From Rheinheimera sp. MMS21-TC3 (GTDB taxonomy: Bacteria; Pseudomonadota; Gammaproteobacteria; Enterobacterales; Alteromonadaceae), in NCBI RefSeq assembly GCF_032229285.1, contig NZ_CP135084.1:2046001-2110000 (forward strand): a DNA stretch of 64,000 nt, written 5' to 3'. A program made the position numbers and the translations under genes. Shown piece after piece: positions 10,001 to 19,962 of this stretch (position 1 is the first letter of the stretch; the number at the start of each line of letters is the position of its first letter). The notes beneath the pieces are model-generated. The model searched no databases and was not told the origin of the DNA. It worked only from the letters and a program-made list of their open reading frames with translations.

Positions 10001-10210
10001 GGTATGGATCATCAATTAGGCAGTTTAGAAGCAGGGAAACTTGCAGACTTAATTGTTATAGATGGTGACCCACTGCAAGATATTCGAGTGACGGATAAAG
10101 TAACTCACACTATGGTTAATGGCCGCTTATTTGATGCCAATACTGTAGATGAAATTGGTTTGCGTGATAATAAGCGCCAACCTTTTTCCTTTGAAAAAAA
10201 CAATTACTAA
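7034..10210 (+). CDS. Secreted TolB-propeller/amidohydrolase fusion
   Basis: A 1058-residue exported protein. Residues 1-20 are a Sec signal peptide (LSSCLIQA). Residues about 35-600 hold repeated beta-propeller blades of the TolB/PD40 kind, recognisable by repeats of the type SPDGKYIAYTSD and FSPNGDYIYFSQD. From about residue 640 there is an amidohydrolase domain: IIDISGKTIMPGLFDAHAHG gives the metal-binding HxH near residue 706, and further conserved His residues occur in TTIEHALP and NIGAHGQRDG, with the composite-site ending ADLIVIDGDPLQDI. Members of this architecture are periplasmic; substrates are mostly unknown, with imidazolonepropionase- or prolidase-like amide hydrolysis the usual guess. 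Single-gene unit with SD AGGAAGG before the ATG and a strong terminator behind. Confidence 0.88.
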   Translation: MKLFKPSIIALALSSCLIQAETTSVKWDVNAPQGEFKTVNINVSQGSWMNIDVSPDGKTIVFDLLGDIYTMPIKGGEAKALTQDIGWQMQPKFSPDGKYIAYTSDEGGGDNIWIMNADGTDPRAVTNETFRLLNSPDWSPDGEFIVARKHFTASRSLGAGEIWQYHKSGGAGIKLTTRENDQKDLGEPAFSPNGDYIYFSQDDTPGKTFHYSKDSEAGIYAIKRFERNSGKFETILKGPGGAIRPTPSPDGKYLAYIRRVDFQTSLFLYDLESGEHTKLYDGLDRDMQETWAIHGVYPSLSWTPDNKDLIFWAGGEIHKLTVANQKLVKIPFTVNADKQIQTAVRVKQNLDQDSVNSKMLRFVQISPNGKQAVFSAMGYLYITDVKDPKPRRLTKQVAEFEFYPQFSRDGKQLVYTTWNDQQQGTVKILNLRNGRVTKLTEQPGKYVEPVFSPDGKTIVYRKVSGGSLLAKEWSLNTGLYQVSHKGGDSTFISKNGYAPMFTDDNKHVYAMDYGSSPSLIRINLTKHSQQTLYTAKFGTEFKLSPDGKYLAFADRFKVFVTPFTERGSPIDISGTDKQFPVKQLSVRAGEYISWSSDSRNLYWSLGPELYHASINGVFDTSETRPFSVENGTNLSVNIPADIPKGTIAFIGGQVITMHNDQVIQDGVVVVENNTIIAVGSRQDIAVPVKAKIIDISGKTIMPGLFDAHAHGSQGSNQLIPQQNWQNYTSLAFGVTAIHDPSNDTREVFTASEMQKAGIIAGPRIFSTGTILYGAEGAGYTSHIDSLDDAKFHLERLKKAGAFSVKSYNQPRRNQRQQVIQAARELDMMVVPEGGSLMQHNLTMIVDGHTTIEHALPAAAIYDDIKQLWQASETAYTPTLVVAYGGIWGENYWYDKTDVWAHPKLQTLVPKDPLAARSMRRPKAPDHHYNHFAVAETAKQLADLGVKTNIGAHGQRDGLGVHWEIWMFAQGGMTPLEALKTATINPAKTFGMDHQLGSLEAGKLADLIVIDGDPLQDIRVTDKVTHTMVNGRLFDANTVDEIGLRDNKRQPFSFEKNNY

Positions 10211-10240
10211 AACAGCTAAATTTAAGGCTATTAGCCTATT

Positions 10241-10271
10241 AAAAAAGCTAACCAACTAGGTTAGCTTTTTT
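10241..10271. terminator. Bidirectional terminator
   Basis: Perfect 13-bp stem AAAAAAGCTAACC (10241-10253) with GGTTAGCTTTTTT (10259-10271), 5-base loop. It overlaps the stop codon of the convergent FG-GAP gene, so it ends both transcripts. Confidence 0.9.
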
Positions 10272-11724
10272 CATTGTTTTTACTTAATAATAAAATAAGA
10301 TGATTACGTTGCTCATTATTATCATGGCTAGAAAAAGGTAAGATAATATCGTCTTTATTATCATTATTTAAATCTAACACTTTTACTTGCTTAGCATCAC
10401 GAGGTAATTCAACCTTAAGATCAATACTTCCTCGTTGGAATAAACGTTTGTTATCAGGTAAATAAAATCTTAACTTGTTACTGCCATCACCAAACAGCAA
10501 ACTACTTTTACCATCAGCGTTTAAATCAACTAACTGCAGTAATGGCATATCAAAACGAAAGTTACCTATACTGACATCTATAGTTGCAGCTTGCCTAAAA
10601 TCAGCTTTATTTTTATAGCGCCTATTCGCATCCAATAAATAAAAATCAACATCTAAACTGGCACTACCGCGTAATAACACTCTAATAATAGTGCCAACAC
10701 CAAAGTGAGTACTTGAAATATAAAAGTCTTGCTTACCATCACCATTGATATCAGCAATTTTGACATCAATGGGTGATGAGTTGGTATTTATTGTGGTATC
10801 AGGCTCTGAGTTAAAGCTGATCCCTTTAGCAGTTTGCTGCCCAAAGTGAATCCTAAAGCTCGTTTTTCGCTCTAAAGCATCAATAAACTGCTCACGCTCA
10901 ATTACCATGTCGACTATGCCATCACCATCTATATCGGTAAGCTTAGCTAAGCTATCAATGTTTTTACCGGCATAAGTATCACCGGCATCATTACGTTGAT
11001 CAGCTTCTTGTTCGGTAGATACCCTTAAGGGCCAATCTAACTTTTGTGCCGTCGTTAAAAAGCTAGCATCCGACTGCTGGAGAAAAGCGTAAAACTGTCC
11101 CTCTAGTATTACGATAATATCTAGTTTGTTATCCGCATTAACATCCAACACATAATATGGCCGAGGTTGATAATTAGGCTTATCATTCCAGCTTCTAACT
11201 AAGGCTGGCACCTTTAGTGGATAATGAATAAACTGGCCATCTGCTTGCTGGCGAAATAATTGCAAATGACTAAAGTCTGGTAATATAAAGTCGCTCAGGT
11301 CTGAGCCTAAATTAACAACAAAATCTTTCTCTCTTAATCGTGAGCTATCTACAACACGATATAAAGATCCACTTTGCACTAATGGCTTTAACTCACCTTT
11401 TTCGGTAAACCAACTGATCCCGTCAGTGGTAATAAAAACTAACTGCTCACTTTTCTGCTGCGCCAAAGTTGCTTTAGTAAAAAATTGAGCCTTAGCAGGG
11501 ATTGGTATTTGACTAACGGTAAAGTCAGATAAGGAAATTTGACTTAACCAGCGTTCAAACTGATTAAATCCCGATACAAGCAACTGCTGACGTTCTGGCA
11601 ATGCTAACAAGCTACCATTAACAGGATGAGGTAAATCAATATCAACTTTATCTAAACGTACTTCGCTAGCCACTAAACTAGTACTTGATAGCAAACATAC
11701 ACTGACAAATAACCAAATCCGCAT
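10261..11724 (-). CDS. Secreted FG-GAP/VCBS repeat protein
   Basis: A 487-residue exported protein with signal peptide (cleavage near SLVA-SE, residue 20). The body carries at least five Asp-rich calcium-loop motifs of the FG-GAP/VCBS type: DVNADNKLDIIV, DIDGDGIVDMVI, DINGDGKQDFYI, DLNADGKSSLLF and DLNNDNKDDIIL. These predict a calcium-bound beta-propeller, probably periplasmic or surface-exposed. There is no catalytic domain that I recognise. It is transcribed toward the large amidohydrolase and shares its terminator. A separate terminator (11795-11822) isolates it from the DUF1338 gene downstream of which it would otherwise lie. Confidence 0.85.
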   Translation of the reverse strand: MRIWLFVSVCLLSSTSLVASEVRLDKVDIDLPHPVNGSLLALPERQQLLVSGFNQFERWLSQISLSDFTVSQIPIPAKAQFFTKATLAQQKSEQLVFITTDGISWFTEKGELKPLVQSGSLYRVVDSSRLREKDFVVNLGSDLSDFILPDFSHLQLFRQQADGQFIHYPLKVPALVRSWNDKPNYQPRPYYVLDVNADNKLDIIVILEGQFYAFLQQSDASFLTTAQKLDWPLRVSTEQEADQRNDAGDTYAGKNIDSLAKLTDIDGDGIVDMVIEREQFIDALERKTSFRIHFGQQTAKGISFNSEPDTTINTNSSPIDVKIADINGDGKQDFYISSTHFGVGTIIRVLLRGSASLDVDFYLLDANRRYKNKADFRQAATIDVSIGNFRFDMPLLQLVDLNADGKSSLLFGDGSNKLRFYLPDNKRLFQRGSIDLKVELPRDAKQVKVLDLNNDNKDDIILPFSSHDNNEQRNHLILLLSKNNEKS

Positions 11725-11794
11725 TCTGCTTTACAACTCCATAATAAACCCAGCTAAATTAATAACACAGTGACTATAGATTTGCTATAACAAC

Positions 11795-11822
11795 AAAAAA
11801 GCCAGCAATTGCTGGCTTTTTT
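11795..11822. terminator. Intrinsic terminator after the ast-type operon
   Basis: Perfect 12-bp stem AAAAAAGCCAGC (11795-11806) with GCTGGCTTTTTT (11811-11822) and a 4-base loop. On the minus strand it lies directly after the DUF1338 gene and ends the argD-astA-DUF1338 transcript. Confidence 0.92.
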
Positions 11823-11839
11823 AGTTAACCGATTATAAG

Positions 11840-12643
11840 TTAACGCGCGTTGGTACTTTCAAATATTTTGTCCGCTGATGCCGCGACAAAACCAGTATAC
11901 AACATACCGTTACTCATAGGGTAACGACGAGCAAACTCATAAAAGCAACTAGGAATTGTTGCAGTACCATCACTAAATTGCACAGGATATAAATCCGCTA
12001 GTGTTGATGATTGTTCAAGATAGACTTCAGGTGTGCCTTTAATTTCACCGCCTGAGGTATTTAGTAAATAGCCCGCACTTTTTAATGCACTATTTACTTG
12101 CTCTAGCGTCTGAAAACTCTGCAAATCATTAACATTAACTGTAAAGTGATTAGCGCGATAGCCCCAAGCAGCGACCCAAGCAGCATATTCGCTTTCGGCC
12201 AATAACTTTTCGTAGGTAGCTTGGCTTACTTGCCAGTGAGTGCCTGAGTATAAAAAGTTATCTGCAGTGACAGCCGACTCTGGAATTTGCTCAACTAAAG
12301 CAGTAATAGTTTCACGTAAATAATCAGAGCATTTATCTAACAGTAACTCTGAAATAAACACTTTAGGTAAATTACGATCCGCATGTTCATAATGCTTAGC
12401 ATAAAGCTTTTTAGCCTCAAAGTGGTATTCACCGCATTCTTCATAACCTAAGGCTTTAAAATGAGCAGCAAGCTTTTCTAAGCCAACCTTTTCAATATTA
12501 AAAGTGCGTAAAGCTATATGGTCATTGATAATATCATCTTGTTGCGACGAGCCTAAAAGTTTATGCACGCTTTTTGCTGAAGGGGTAACTTCAACATAAT
12601 TTTGCCATAAGTTATCAAAAAGCTCTTTTACATCTGTATGCAT
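11840..12643 (-). CDS. DUF1338 (HglS-like) non-haem iron enzyme
   Basis: A 267-residue soluble protein of the DUF1338 family. The motif NDHIALRTFNI near residue 40 supplies the first metal-binding His; a second His occurs in YRANHFTVNVND, and a conserved Glu is in SCFYEFARR. Characterised relatives (HglS/YdcJ) are Fe(II) enzymes that convert 2-oxoadipate to 2-hydroxyglutarate in lysine catabolism, but they are larger; this short form is commonly found at the end of arginine succinyltransferase operons, as here. Its substrate in that setting is not established. It follows astA after 48 bases on the same strand and is the last gene before the terminator. Confidence 0.82.
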   Translation of the reverse strand: MHTDVKELFDNLWQNYVEVTPSAKSVHKLLGSSQQDDIINDHIALRTFNIEKVGLEKLAAHFKALGYEECGEYHFEAKKLYAKHYEHADRNLPKVFISELLLDKCSDYLRETITALVEQIPESAVTADNFLYSGTHWQVSQATYEKLLAESEYAAWVAAWGYRANHFTVNVNDLQSFQTLEQVNSALKSAGYLLNTSGGEIKGTPEVYLEQSSTLADLYPVQFSDGTATIPSCFYEFARRYPMSNGMLYTGFVAASADKIFESTNAR

Positions 12644-12691
12644 GGTATATAAATCTCACAAATTAATAATTAATACGACTTAAGGCTTAGC

Positions 12692-13720
12692 TTACCTTTT
12701 ATCTAAATAGATAAATCTTGCCATATCACCTTGTTTAAGCTTAAGTAACTCAGCAAATTCTGGGCTTAATTGTAAAACCTGCTCTTGTTCATCATATTGT
12801 GCTTGTTTTGAAAAACTGGCCCTAAAGCCTTCTAACTCAGTGTTTGCCACAGCTAAAGTGCAATCGCCAGACACATCAGCTATTTTCACTGGAACACTGA
12901 TACTTTCAGCAACCGATTTAATTTGTTTTAATTGCGCTTCAACCGTCGGCCCAGCGTCAAACAAATCAATATAGCCTTTATGAATAAAGCCTTCACTTTC
13001 AAGCATGTTAAGTGCAGGTTTAGTGTTTTGATGTACCTCACCTATCACTTGCTGTGCCTCTTCTGGCAGCAAACCAACATAAATTGGGTGTCTTGGCATT
13101 AATTCGGCAATAAAGGATTTTTTTCCCACACCTATTAGATGATCAGCTGTTGGAAAGTCGATAGTTAAAAATAGCTTTTGTAACCAATGCCAAAATGGCG
13201 GTTGACCATTGTCATCAGCAACCCCTCGCATCTCTGCAATAACCCGATCAGAAAAGCGCTTCGGGTGTTCAGCCATAAATAAAAATCGAACTTTCGATAA
13301 AAACCGCCCAGCATGATTGCGCCGATAGCTTTCTCGTAAAAATAAGGTACAAATCTCTGATGCCCCTGTGTAATCATTACACAGGGTTAAGGTTCTTAAT
13401 TGATTAAAAACATTAAGCTCAGCACTATGGTGGACTATGGTATTTTGTTGAAAGTGATATAAAGGCGTGCTGGTACCTACAGCTGCTTCAATGCCTGTAG
13501 TACCAACTATTTCACCGGTTTCACTGTCTTCTAATACAAACAAATAGCCCTGATCACCTGGCTGATTGACATCAGAACGAATACTTTGCTCAGCATGGCT
13601 GATTTTTTGCGTTAAACGTTGGTCGTTGACCGGTAATGACGTAAAGCCATGACCGGATTCAATTGCAATTTGCTTTAAAGCCGCAAAATCAGCCTTAGTG
13701 ATCGGTCGGATCACTAACAT
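12692..13720 (-). CDS. astA: Arginine N-succinyltransferase
   Basis: A 342-residue enzyme that transfers succinyl from succinyl-CoA to arginine, the first step of the AST pathway (E. coli AstA has 344 residues). It begins MLVIRPITKADFAALKQIA, has GFTSLPVND near residue 25, ETGEIVGTTGIEAAVG, and the C-terminal regulatory-like half with EGFIHKGYIDLFDAGPTVEA. I place the start at 13720: this gives the family N-terminus and has an AAGGG ribosome site located in the last codons of the preceding aminotransferase gene. The upstream gene ends 4 bases before this ATG, so translation is probably coupled. astD, astB and astE are not adjacent. Confidence 0.92.
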   Translation of the reverse strand: MLVIRPITKADFAALKQIAIESGHGFTSLPVNDQRLTQKISHAEQSIRSDVNQPGDQGYLFVLEDSETGEIVGTTGIEAAVGTSTPLYHFQQNTIVHHSAELNVFNQLRTLTLCNDYTGASEICTLFLRESYRRNHAGRFLSKVRFLFMAEHPKRFSDRVIAEMRGVADDNGQPPFWHWLQKLFLTIDFPTADHLIGVGKKSFIAELMPRHPIYVGLLPEEAQQVIGEVHQNTKPALNMLESEGFIHKGYIDLFDAGPTVEAQLKQIKSVAESISVPVKIADVSGDCTLAVANTELEGFRASFSKQAQYDEQEQVLQLSPEFAELLKLKQGDMARFIYLDKR

Positions 13721-13724
13721 CTGC

Positions 13725-14963
<1,239 letters not shown>

Positions 14964-15034
14964 CTAAGAGTTTTTATTTACTTTATAGTGACCATTGGTA
15001 ATTTGTGAACTAGTATACTGGTTAAAGATGTCAA

Positions 15035-15062
15035 TTTGCAGAGACATAATTAGCAATATAAT
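15035..15062 (+). promoter_or_regulatory. Possible promoter of the Lrp/AsnC gene
   Basis: TTTGCA (15035-15040) and TATAAT (15057-15062) with a 16-base spacer, 37 bases before the ATG of the Lrp-like gene. The same 169-base region must hold the argD-astA promoter on the other strand, where TTGACA and TATACT elements occur but not at standard spacing. Confidence 0.4.
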
Positions 15063-15099
15063 AGGTTTATTATACATTTTAACGGACAATTAAAACGAA

Positions 15100-15528
15100 A
15101 TGATAACAAAAGAAGATGAAAAATTGTTGGCTCTGTTAAAAAGTAATGCTAGAACCAGTATTTCAGATTTAGCTCGAGCCCTGAATGTATCACGCTCTAC
15201 CGTGCAAACACGTATTACAAAGCTAGAACAAAGCGGTGTGATTAAAGGCTACTCTGTTGATTATGGAGATAAGTTTTCTGCAGCGTTAGTTTCAGCCCAT
15301 GTCAGCTTAAAAGTAAAACAAAAGCTAACCGCTAAAACCAATATAGAGCTAAAGCAACTGCCACAAGTATCAGCGCTTTATGCCATTAGCGGCGAATATG
15401 ACTTAATTGCCATAGTACAAGCTCAAAGTACCGAGCAACTTAGCCATATTCTGGACGATATTGGTAACCTAGATGGTGTTGAACGAACTAACTCTTCCGT
15501 TATTTTAGAAACCAAGTTTAAGCGTTAA
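15100..15528 (+). CDS. Lrp/AsnC family transcriptional regulator
   Basis: A 142-residue regulator. The N-terminal winged helix-turn-helix (residues about 4-60) reads ISDLARALNVSRSTVQTRITKLEQSGVIKGYSV, followed by the RAM/AsnC ligand domain (about 65-140) with the usual EYDLIAIVQAQ segment. Such proteins bind DNA as dimers to octamers and sense amino acids. It is divergent from argD-astA, and family practice for this layout is control of the neighbouring operon, here probably by arginine or ornithine. A second Lrp-like gene near 49 kb sits in the same relation to another arginine-family module. Confidence 0.9.
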   Translation: MITKEDEKLLALLKSNARTSISDLARALNVSRSTVQTRITKLEQSGVIKGYSVDYGDKFSAALVSAHVSLKVKQKLTAKTNIELKQLPQVSALYAISGEYDLIAIVQAQSTEQLSHILDDIGNLDGVERTNSSVILETKFKR

Positions 15529-15576
15529 AGAAGCCATATCTGTTATCAATCTATTATGAATTTAGCTTTTAAGCAT

Positions 15577-15599
15577 CATAGCTAGCTTACCTAGCTATG
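15577..15599. terminator. Hairpin between convergent genes
   Basis: Perfect 9-bp stem CATAGCTAG (15577-15585) with CTAGCTATG (15591-15599), 5-base loop, between the Lrp gene and the convergent HIT gene. No T-run on either side, so terminator function is only possible. Confidence 0.4.
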
Positions 15600-15619
15600 A
15601 GCTGGGTGCTAGCCTTAAA

Positions 15620-16045
15620 TTAAAGTACTTGGCTAATCTGTTCAGCTAAGGCTTTAATTTGCTCCATATCCCCCTTCTCAGCACTATGGCCTTTTAAATT
15701 AGCTAAATGCTCAGGAATTAAATGAAAATGTAAGTGAGGTACAGTTTGCCCTGCATCTTTACCATTAAGCTGCATTAGCACAACACCTTCAACGCCTAAG
15801 GTTGATTTTTGCGCCGACATCACCTTTTGCACTGTCGTCATAGTATGCGCTAGCATATCGGCAGGAATCTCTAATAAGGTTTCAGCGGCAAACTTAGGTA
15901 TCACTAAAGCATGGCCCTTTGCTTGGGGCATAATATCCATAAAAGCTAAGCTAAATTCATCTTCATAAATTTTAAAGCAAGGCAATTCACCACGCAGAAT
16001 TTTGGCAAATACATTATTGTTATCATAGCTATTATTTTGGCTCAT
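15620..16045 (-). CDS. HIT family protein
   Basis: A 141-residue histidine-triad hydrolase/transferase. It has the N-terminal NNNVFAKILRGELPCFKIYED and the catalytic triad in GQTVPHLHFHLIPE (about residues 94-107). HIT proteins of this HinT/Fhit-like group act on nucleotidyl phosphoramidates or dinucleotides; the physiological substrate is not predictable. There is only one Cys near the N-terminus, so no zinc site of the GalT type is seen. It stands alone, with hairpins on both sides separating it from the Lrp gene and from the formaldehyde genes. Confidence 0.92.
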   Translation of the reverse strand: MSQNNSYDNNNVFAKILRGELPCFKIYEDEFSLAFMDIMPQAKGHALVIPKFAAETLLEIPADMLAHTMTTVQKVMSAQKSTLGVEGVVLMQLNGKDAGQTVPHLHFHLIPEHLANLKGHSAEKGDMEQIKALAEQISQVL

Positions 16046-16099
16046 TGACGGCTCCTACTAGCGGATAAAATTTGATTATACCTTTGTTACTGATAAAGA

Positions 16100-16134
16100 A
16101 AAGCAGCTATAGGCTGTATCACCTTAGCTGCTTT
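16100..16134 (-). terminator. Terminator of the formaldehyde detoxification genes
   Basis: Stem AAAGCAGCT (16100-16108) with AGCTGCTTT (16126-16134) and a 17-base loop. On the minus strand the hairpin is followed by a T-rich run, and it lies downstream of fghA. Confidence 0.6.
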
Positions 16135-16178
16135 AGTTCAGACTCTACGTCTAAATTTTAGTTTAGGCTAACCTTTGC

Positions 16179-17033
16179 TTAAGCAAATAAATGCTTAGCA
16201 TGAAAGCGTAAATGAGATTCAATAAAACTAGAAATAAAGTAATAGCTATGATCATAGCCTTCTTGATAGCGTATTTCGATATCCGCATCAGGATGCTGTT
16301 TCGCAGCCGCAATTAAGCTTTCTGTGCGTAATTGATCAGGAAAAAAGTTATCCGCAGTGCCTTGGTCAACTAAAATAGGTAATAGTGATGTTGCTTCTGT
16401 TAATAACAAAGAGGCATCGTACTGCTGCCATTGTTGTTTATCTTCGCCTAAATAACCTGATAATGCTTTAATACCCCAAGCAGCATTCATTGGATTACAA
16501 ATAGGTGAGAAAGCCGAAATACTCTTATAACGCTCAGTATTACGCAAACCAATAACTAAAGCGCCATGCCCCCCCATTGAGTGCCCCGTTATCGCTCTAT
16601 TTTCAGAAATAGGTAATTGGCCTTCAACTAATTGCGGTAACTCATGCAAAATATAGTCATACATTTGATAATGCTTAGCAAAAGGCGCTTGGGTGGCATT
16701 AACATAAAAGCCGGCACCTAAACCAAAATCGTAAGCTGCATTTTCATCATCAGCGACACCTTCACCACGCGGGCTAGTATCAGGAATAATTAAGGCTATT
16801 CCCAACTCTGCCGCAATGCGTTGAGCGCCAGCTTTGCTTGAGAAGTTTTCATCATTACAGGTTAAGCCTGATAACCAATAGACTGCTGGCACTTTTTTAG
16901 TTTCAGCTTCAGCGGGTAAGAACACCGAAAACTGCATTTTACAGTTAAGGCTATGCGAATTGTGTTCAAAGCGGATTTGTTTACCAGCAAACACTAAGTG
17001 CTCACTGACTTTAGTTAATTTATCTTGACTCAT
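16179..17033 (-). CDS. fghA: S-formylglutathione hydrolase
   Basis: A 284-residue alpha/beta hydrolase (esterase D type) that hydrolyses S-formylglutathione to formate and glutathione. The nucleophile is the Ser in TGHSMGGHGAL near residue 152; the acid Asp is in LVDQGTADNFFPDQL and the His in GYDHSYYFISSFI. The N-terminal segment FSVFLPAEA followed by PAVYWLSGLTCNDENF is typical of the family. It follows the glutathione-dependent formaldehyde dehydrogenase gene on the same strand; the 203-base gap is large, so either read-through or its own promoter is possible. Confidence 0.94.
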   Translation of the reverse strand: MSQDKLTKVSEHLVFAGKQIRFEHNSHSLNCKMQFSVFLPAEAETKKVPAVYWLSGLTCNDENFSSKAGAQRIAAELGIALIIPDTSPRGEGVADDENAAYDFGLGAGFYVNATQAPFAKHYQMYDYILHELPQLVEGQLPISENRAITGHSMGGHGALVIGLRNTERYKSISAFSPICNPMNAAWGIKALSGYLGEDKQQWQQYDASLLLTEATSLLPILVDQGTADNFFPDQLRTESLIAAAKQHPDADIEIRYQEGYDHSYYFISSFIESHLRFHAKHLFA

Positions 17034-17236
17034 AAAACCTCCAAAAACACCGAAATACTAACTATGAACATAAGAAATATAATTAGTAATATTTAGCTAA
17101 TAGATAGATTAGAACCTCATTTTGTTTGACACAGGTTGTCTGAGAGAGCGCTTGCGCGAACGAGTTACTGTGGCAATCAAGAATGAGTGTTGTAATCTAT
17201 AAACTAGCCTATCGCTAAAGTTAATATTGAATCAGC

Positions 17237-18367
<1,131 letters not shown>

Positions 18368-18577
18368 TTAAATAATAACGAAATTTTAGATATGGCTAAG
18401 TATAACCTGAAATCAATCTTTTCTAAATCCACACAAATGGCACAATTAGGTAATTCAGTTTTACCGCATAGTAATAATACCGATATCATGGGGTAGCATG
18501 AGGCACTATACTTGAGACTGCTTTACAAACAGCCTATGCTGGCTTAACTGTAGTTATAAACTTTTAGGATTGCATTA

Positions 18578-19222
18578 ATGCAACAGATTAAAATAGATTT
18601 AGTATCAGATATCGCCTGCCCTTGGTGCGCTATTGGCTATGCCCGCTTACAACAAGCTTTAAGCAGTTTACCGAATATTAAAGCAGAGCTTGAATGGCAT
18701 GCCTTTGAGCTAAACCCAGATAAAAATGCGCCACAACAGCCTATTTTAGAAGCGTTAAGTAAAAAGTATGGCCGTGATATCAATGAAATGCGTGCGGCAC
18801 AAGATAATATGATCACCATCGCAACTGAGCTTGGGCTTAACTTTGCAAAACTTCAGCAGCGTAATACTTGTAATACCTTTGATGGCCATCGGCTAGTAAA
18901 GTGGGCGGCTACTCAGCAAAAAGCTGATGCCATGAAGCTAGCATTATTCGATGCTTACTTTGGTCATGCTAAAAATGTGGCAGATCAGCACGTATTAGCC
19001 GACTGTGCAGAACAAGCTGGCTTAGATAAAACCGAAGCAAGTCACATCTTAGCGTCAAACCAATATGAAACGGAAGTTAATGACGATATTGCAAAATATC
19101 AACAAGCCGGAATTTCATCGGTACCCGCTTTTATTATTAACAATAAGTATTTAATCTCGGGTGCTCAAGAGCCTGCACAATTAGCCGCATCTTTACAACA
19201 AATTGCCGCTGAAATGGCTTAA
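18578..19222 (+). CDS. FrnE-type DsbA family oxidoreductase
   Basis: A 214-residue cytoplasmic thioredoxin-fold protein of the FrnE/DsbA type, with no signal peptide. The redox motif CPWC is at residues 14-17 (SDIACPWCAIGY), the helical insertion follows (about 60-150), and the cis-proline loop is GISSVPAFIINNKY near residue 185. FrnE relatives are 2-hydroxychromene-2-carboxylate isomerase-like disulfide oxidoreductases linked to oxidative stress. The gene diverges from adhC by 222 bases and converges on the DUF1287 gene, whose stop is 2 bases away. A thiol stress link with the formaldehyde genes is plausible but only by proximity. Confidence 0.9.
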   Translation: MQQIKIDLVSDIACPWCAIGYARLQQALSSLPNIKAELEWHAFELNPDKNAPQQPILEALSKKYGRDINEMRAAQDNMITIATELGLNFAKLQQRNTCNTFDGHRLVKWAATQQKADAMKLALFDAYFGHAKNVADQHVLADCAEQAGLDKTEASHILASNQYETEVNDDIAKYQQAGISSVPAFIINNKYLISGAQEPAQLAASLQQIAAEMA

Positions 19223-19224
19223 AG

Positions 19225-19878
19225 TTAGTCTATTGCTGGCTGATAGCGGTAATGGCCTGTAATAGGATAAGCAAATAACATATCAGAAAGCTCTGGCCCT
19301 GAACCAATATTATGGACAATTAAGGGCCTTTTATTATCAGCCGATAATTGGTTAGCCACTATGCCAATATGCGGTAAATTGCCAGGTAACAACCAAGTGA
19401 CAATATCACCGGCTTGATAATCACTGCCTAACTTACTTTGCCTAAGCTGCTCACCATGCTGGCTAAAAAATGCTTGTAAGTTAGGTACTCGACGATGATC
19501 AATATTGCTATCGGGCTTGGTTAGGCCCCAAATTCGCTTTGAGGGATAACGGGCAAAAGACTGCTGCATATCTTGATGCACTAATTGTTGTAAATCTATA
19601 CCTAGAGCGCGATAAGTGCGAATAATAACATCTGTGCATACCCCTATATCTGCTGGCACATCACCATTAGGATAGGCAATACGTAAATAACGGCCATCAT
19701 ATCTAACTTGGTGTGCAGTTCGCTCTAAGGCTGCAGCGGCTAATTTCTCACTAAAACTTTGCGCTAGTGCCAAGCTAGGTAGTAGACAAAGTAGGAAAAA
19801 TACGTGTTTAATCTGAAACAGCTTAACTTGAGATAACTTAGCCTGGTATAGCTTAGCCTGATATAGCTTAGCGAACAT
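19225..19878 (-). CDS. DUF1287 exported protein
   Basis: A 217-residue protein. The conserved part starts at about residue 40 after a signal-like hydrophobic stretch (FFLLCLLPSLALA) and contains VCTDVIIRTYRALGIDL with a conserved Cys, WGLTKPDSNIDHRRVPNL, and GNLPHIGIVAN with a conserved His; a Cys-His arrangement suggests an NlpC/P60- or papain-like hydrolase, which is inference. Before the signal peptide lie four imperfect five-residue repeats (KLYQA, KLYQA, KLSQV, KLFQI) made by a 15-base tandem repeat. There is no later good start codon before the hydrophobic stretch, so I keep the ATG at 19878. Confidence 0.82.
   Translation of the reverse strand: MFAKLYQAKLYQAKLSQVKLFQIKHVFFLLCLLPSLALAQSFSEKLAAAALERTAHQVRYDGRYLRIAYPNGDVPADIGVCTDVIIRTYRALGIDLQQLVHQDMQQSFARYPSKRIWGLTKPDSNIDHRRVPNLQAFFSQHGEQLRQSKLGSDYQAGDIVTWLLPGNLPHIGIVANQLSADNKRPLIVHNIGSGPELSDMLFAYPITGHYRYQPAID
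19810..19869 (-). repeat. Four imperfect 15-bp tandem repeats
   Basis: In the coding strand the units read AAGCTATATCAGGCT, AAGCTATACCAGGCT, AAGTTATCTCAAGTT, AAGCTGTTTCAGATT. They encode KLYQA-type pentapeptides ahead of the signal peptide of the DUF1287 protein. Confidence 0.85.
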
Positions 19879-19962
19879 TAAGCGATCCTTGCAGAAAATA
19901 AAGACAAAAGCATTCAGCTAATTCGATAAGACAACTTAACCTAGCAAAAGTTCCCTTTAGCT

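Noticed and set aside
17147..17160. GC-rich near-palindrome AGCGCTTGCGCG between adhC and fghA
   Set aside because: Too short and imperfect to call an operator, and not next to a plausible promoter.
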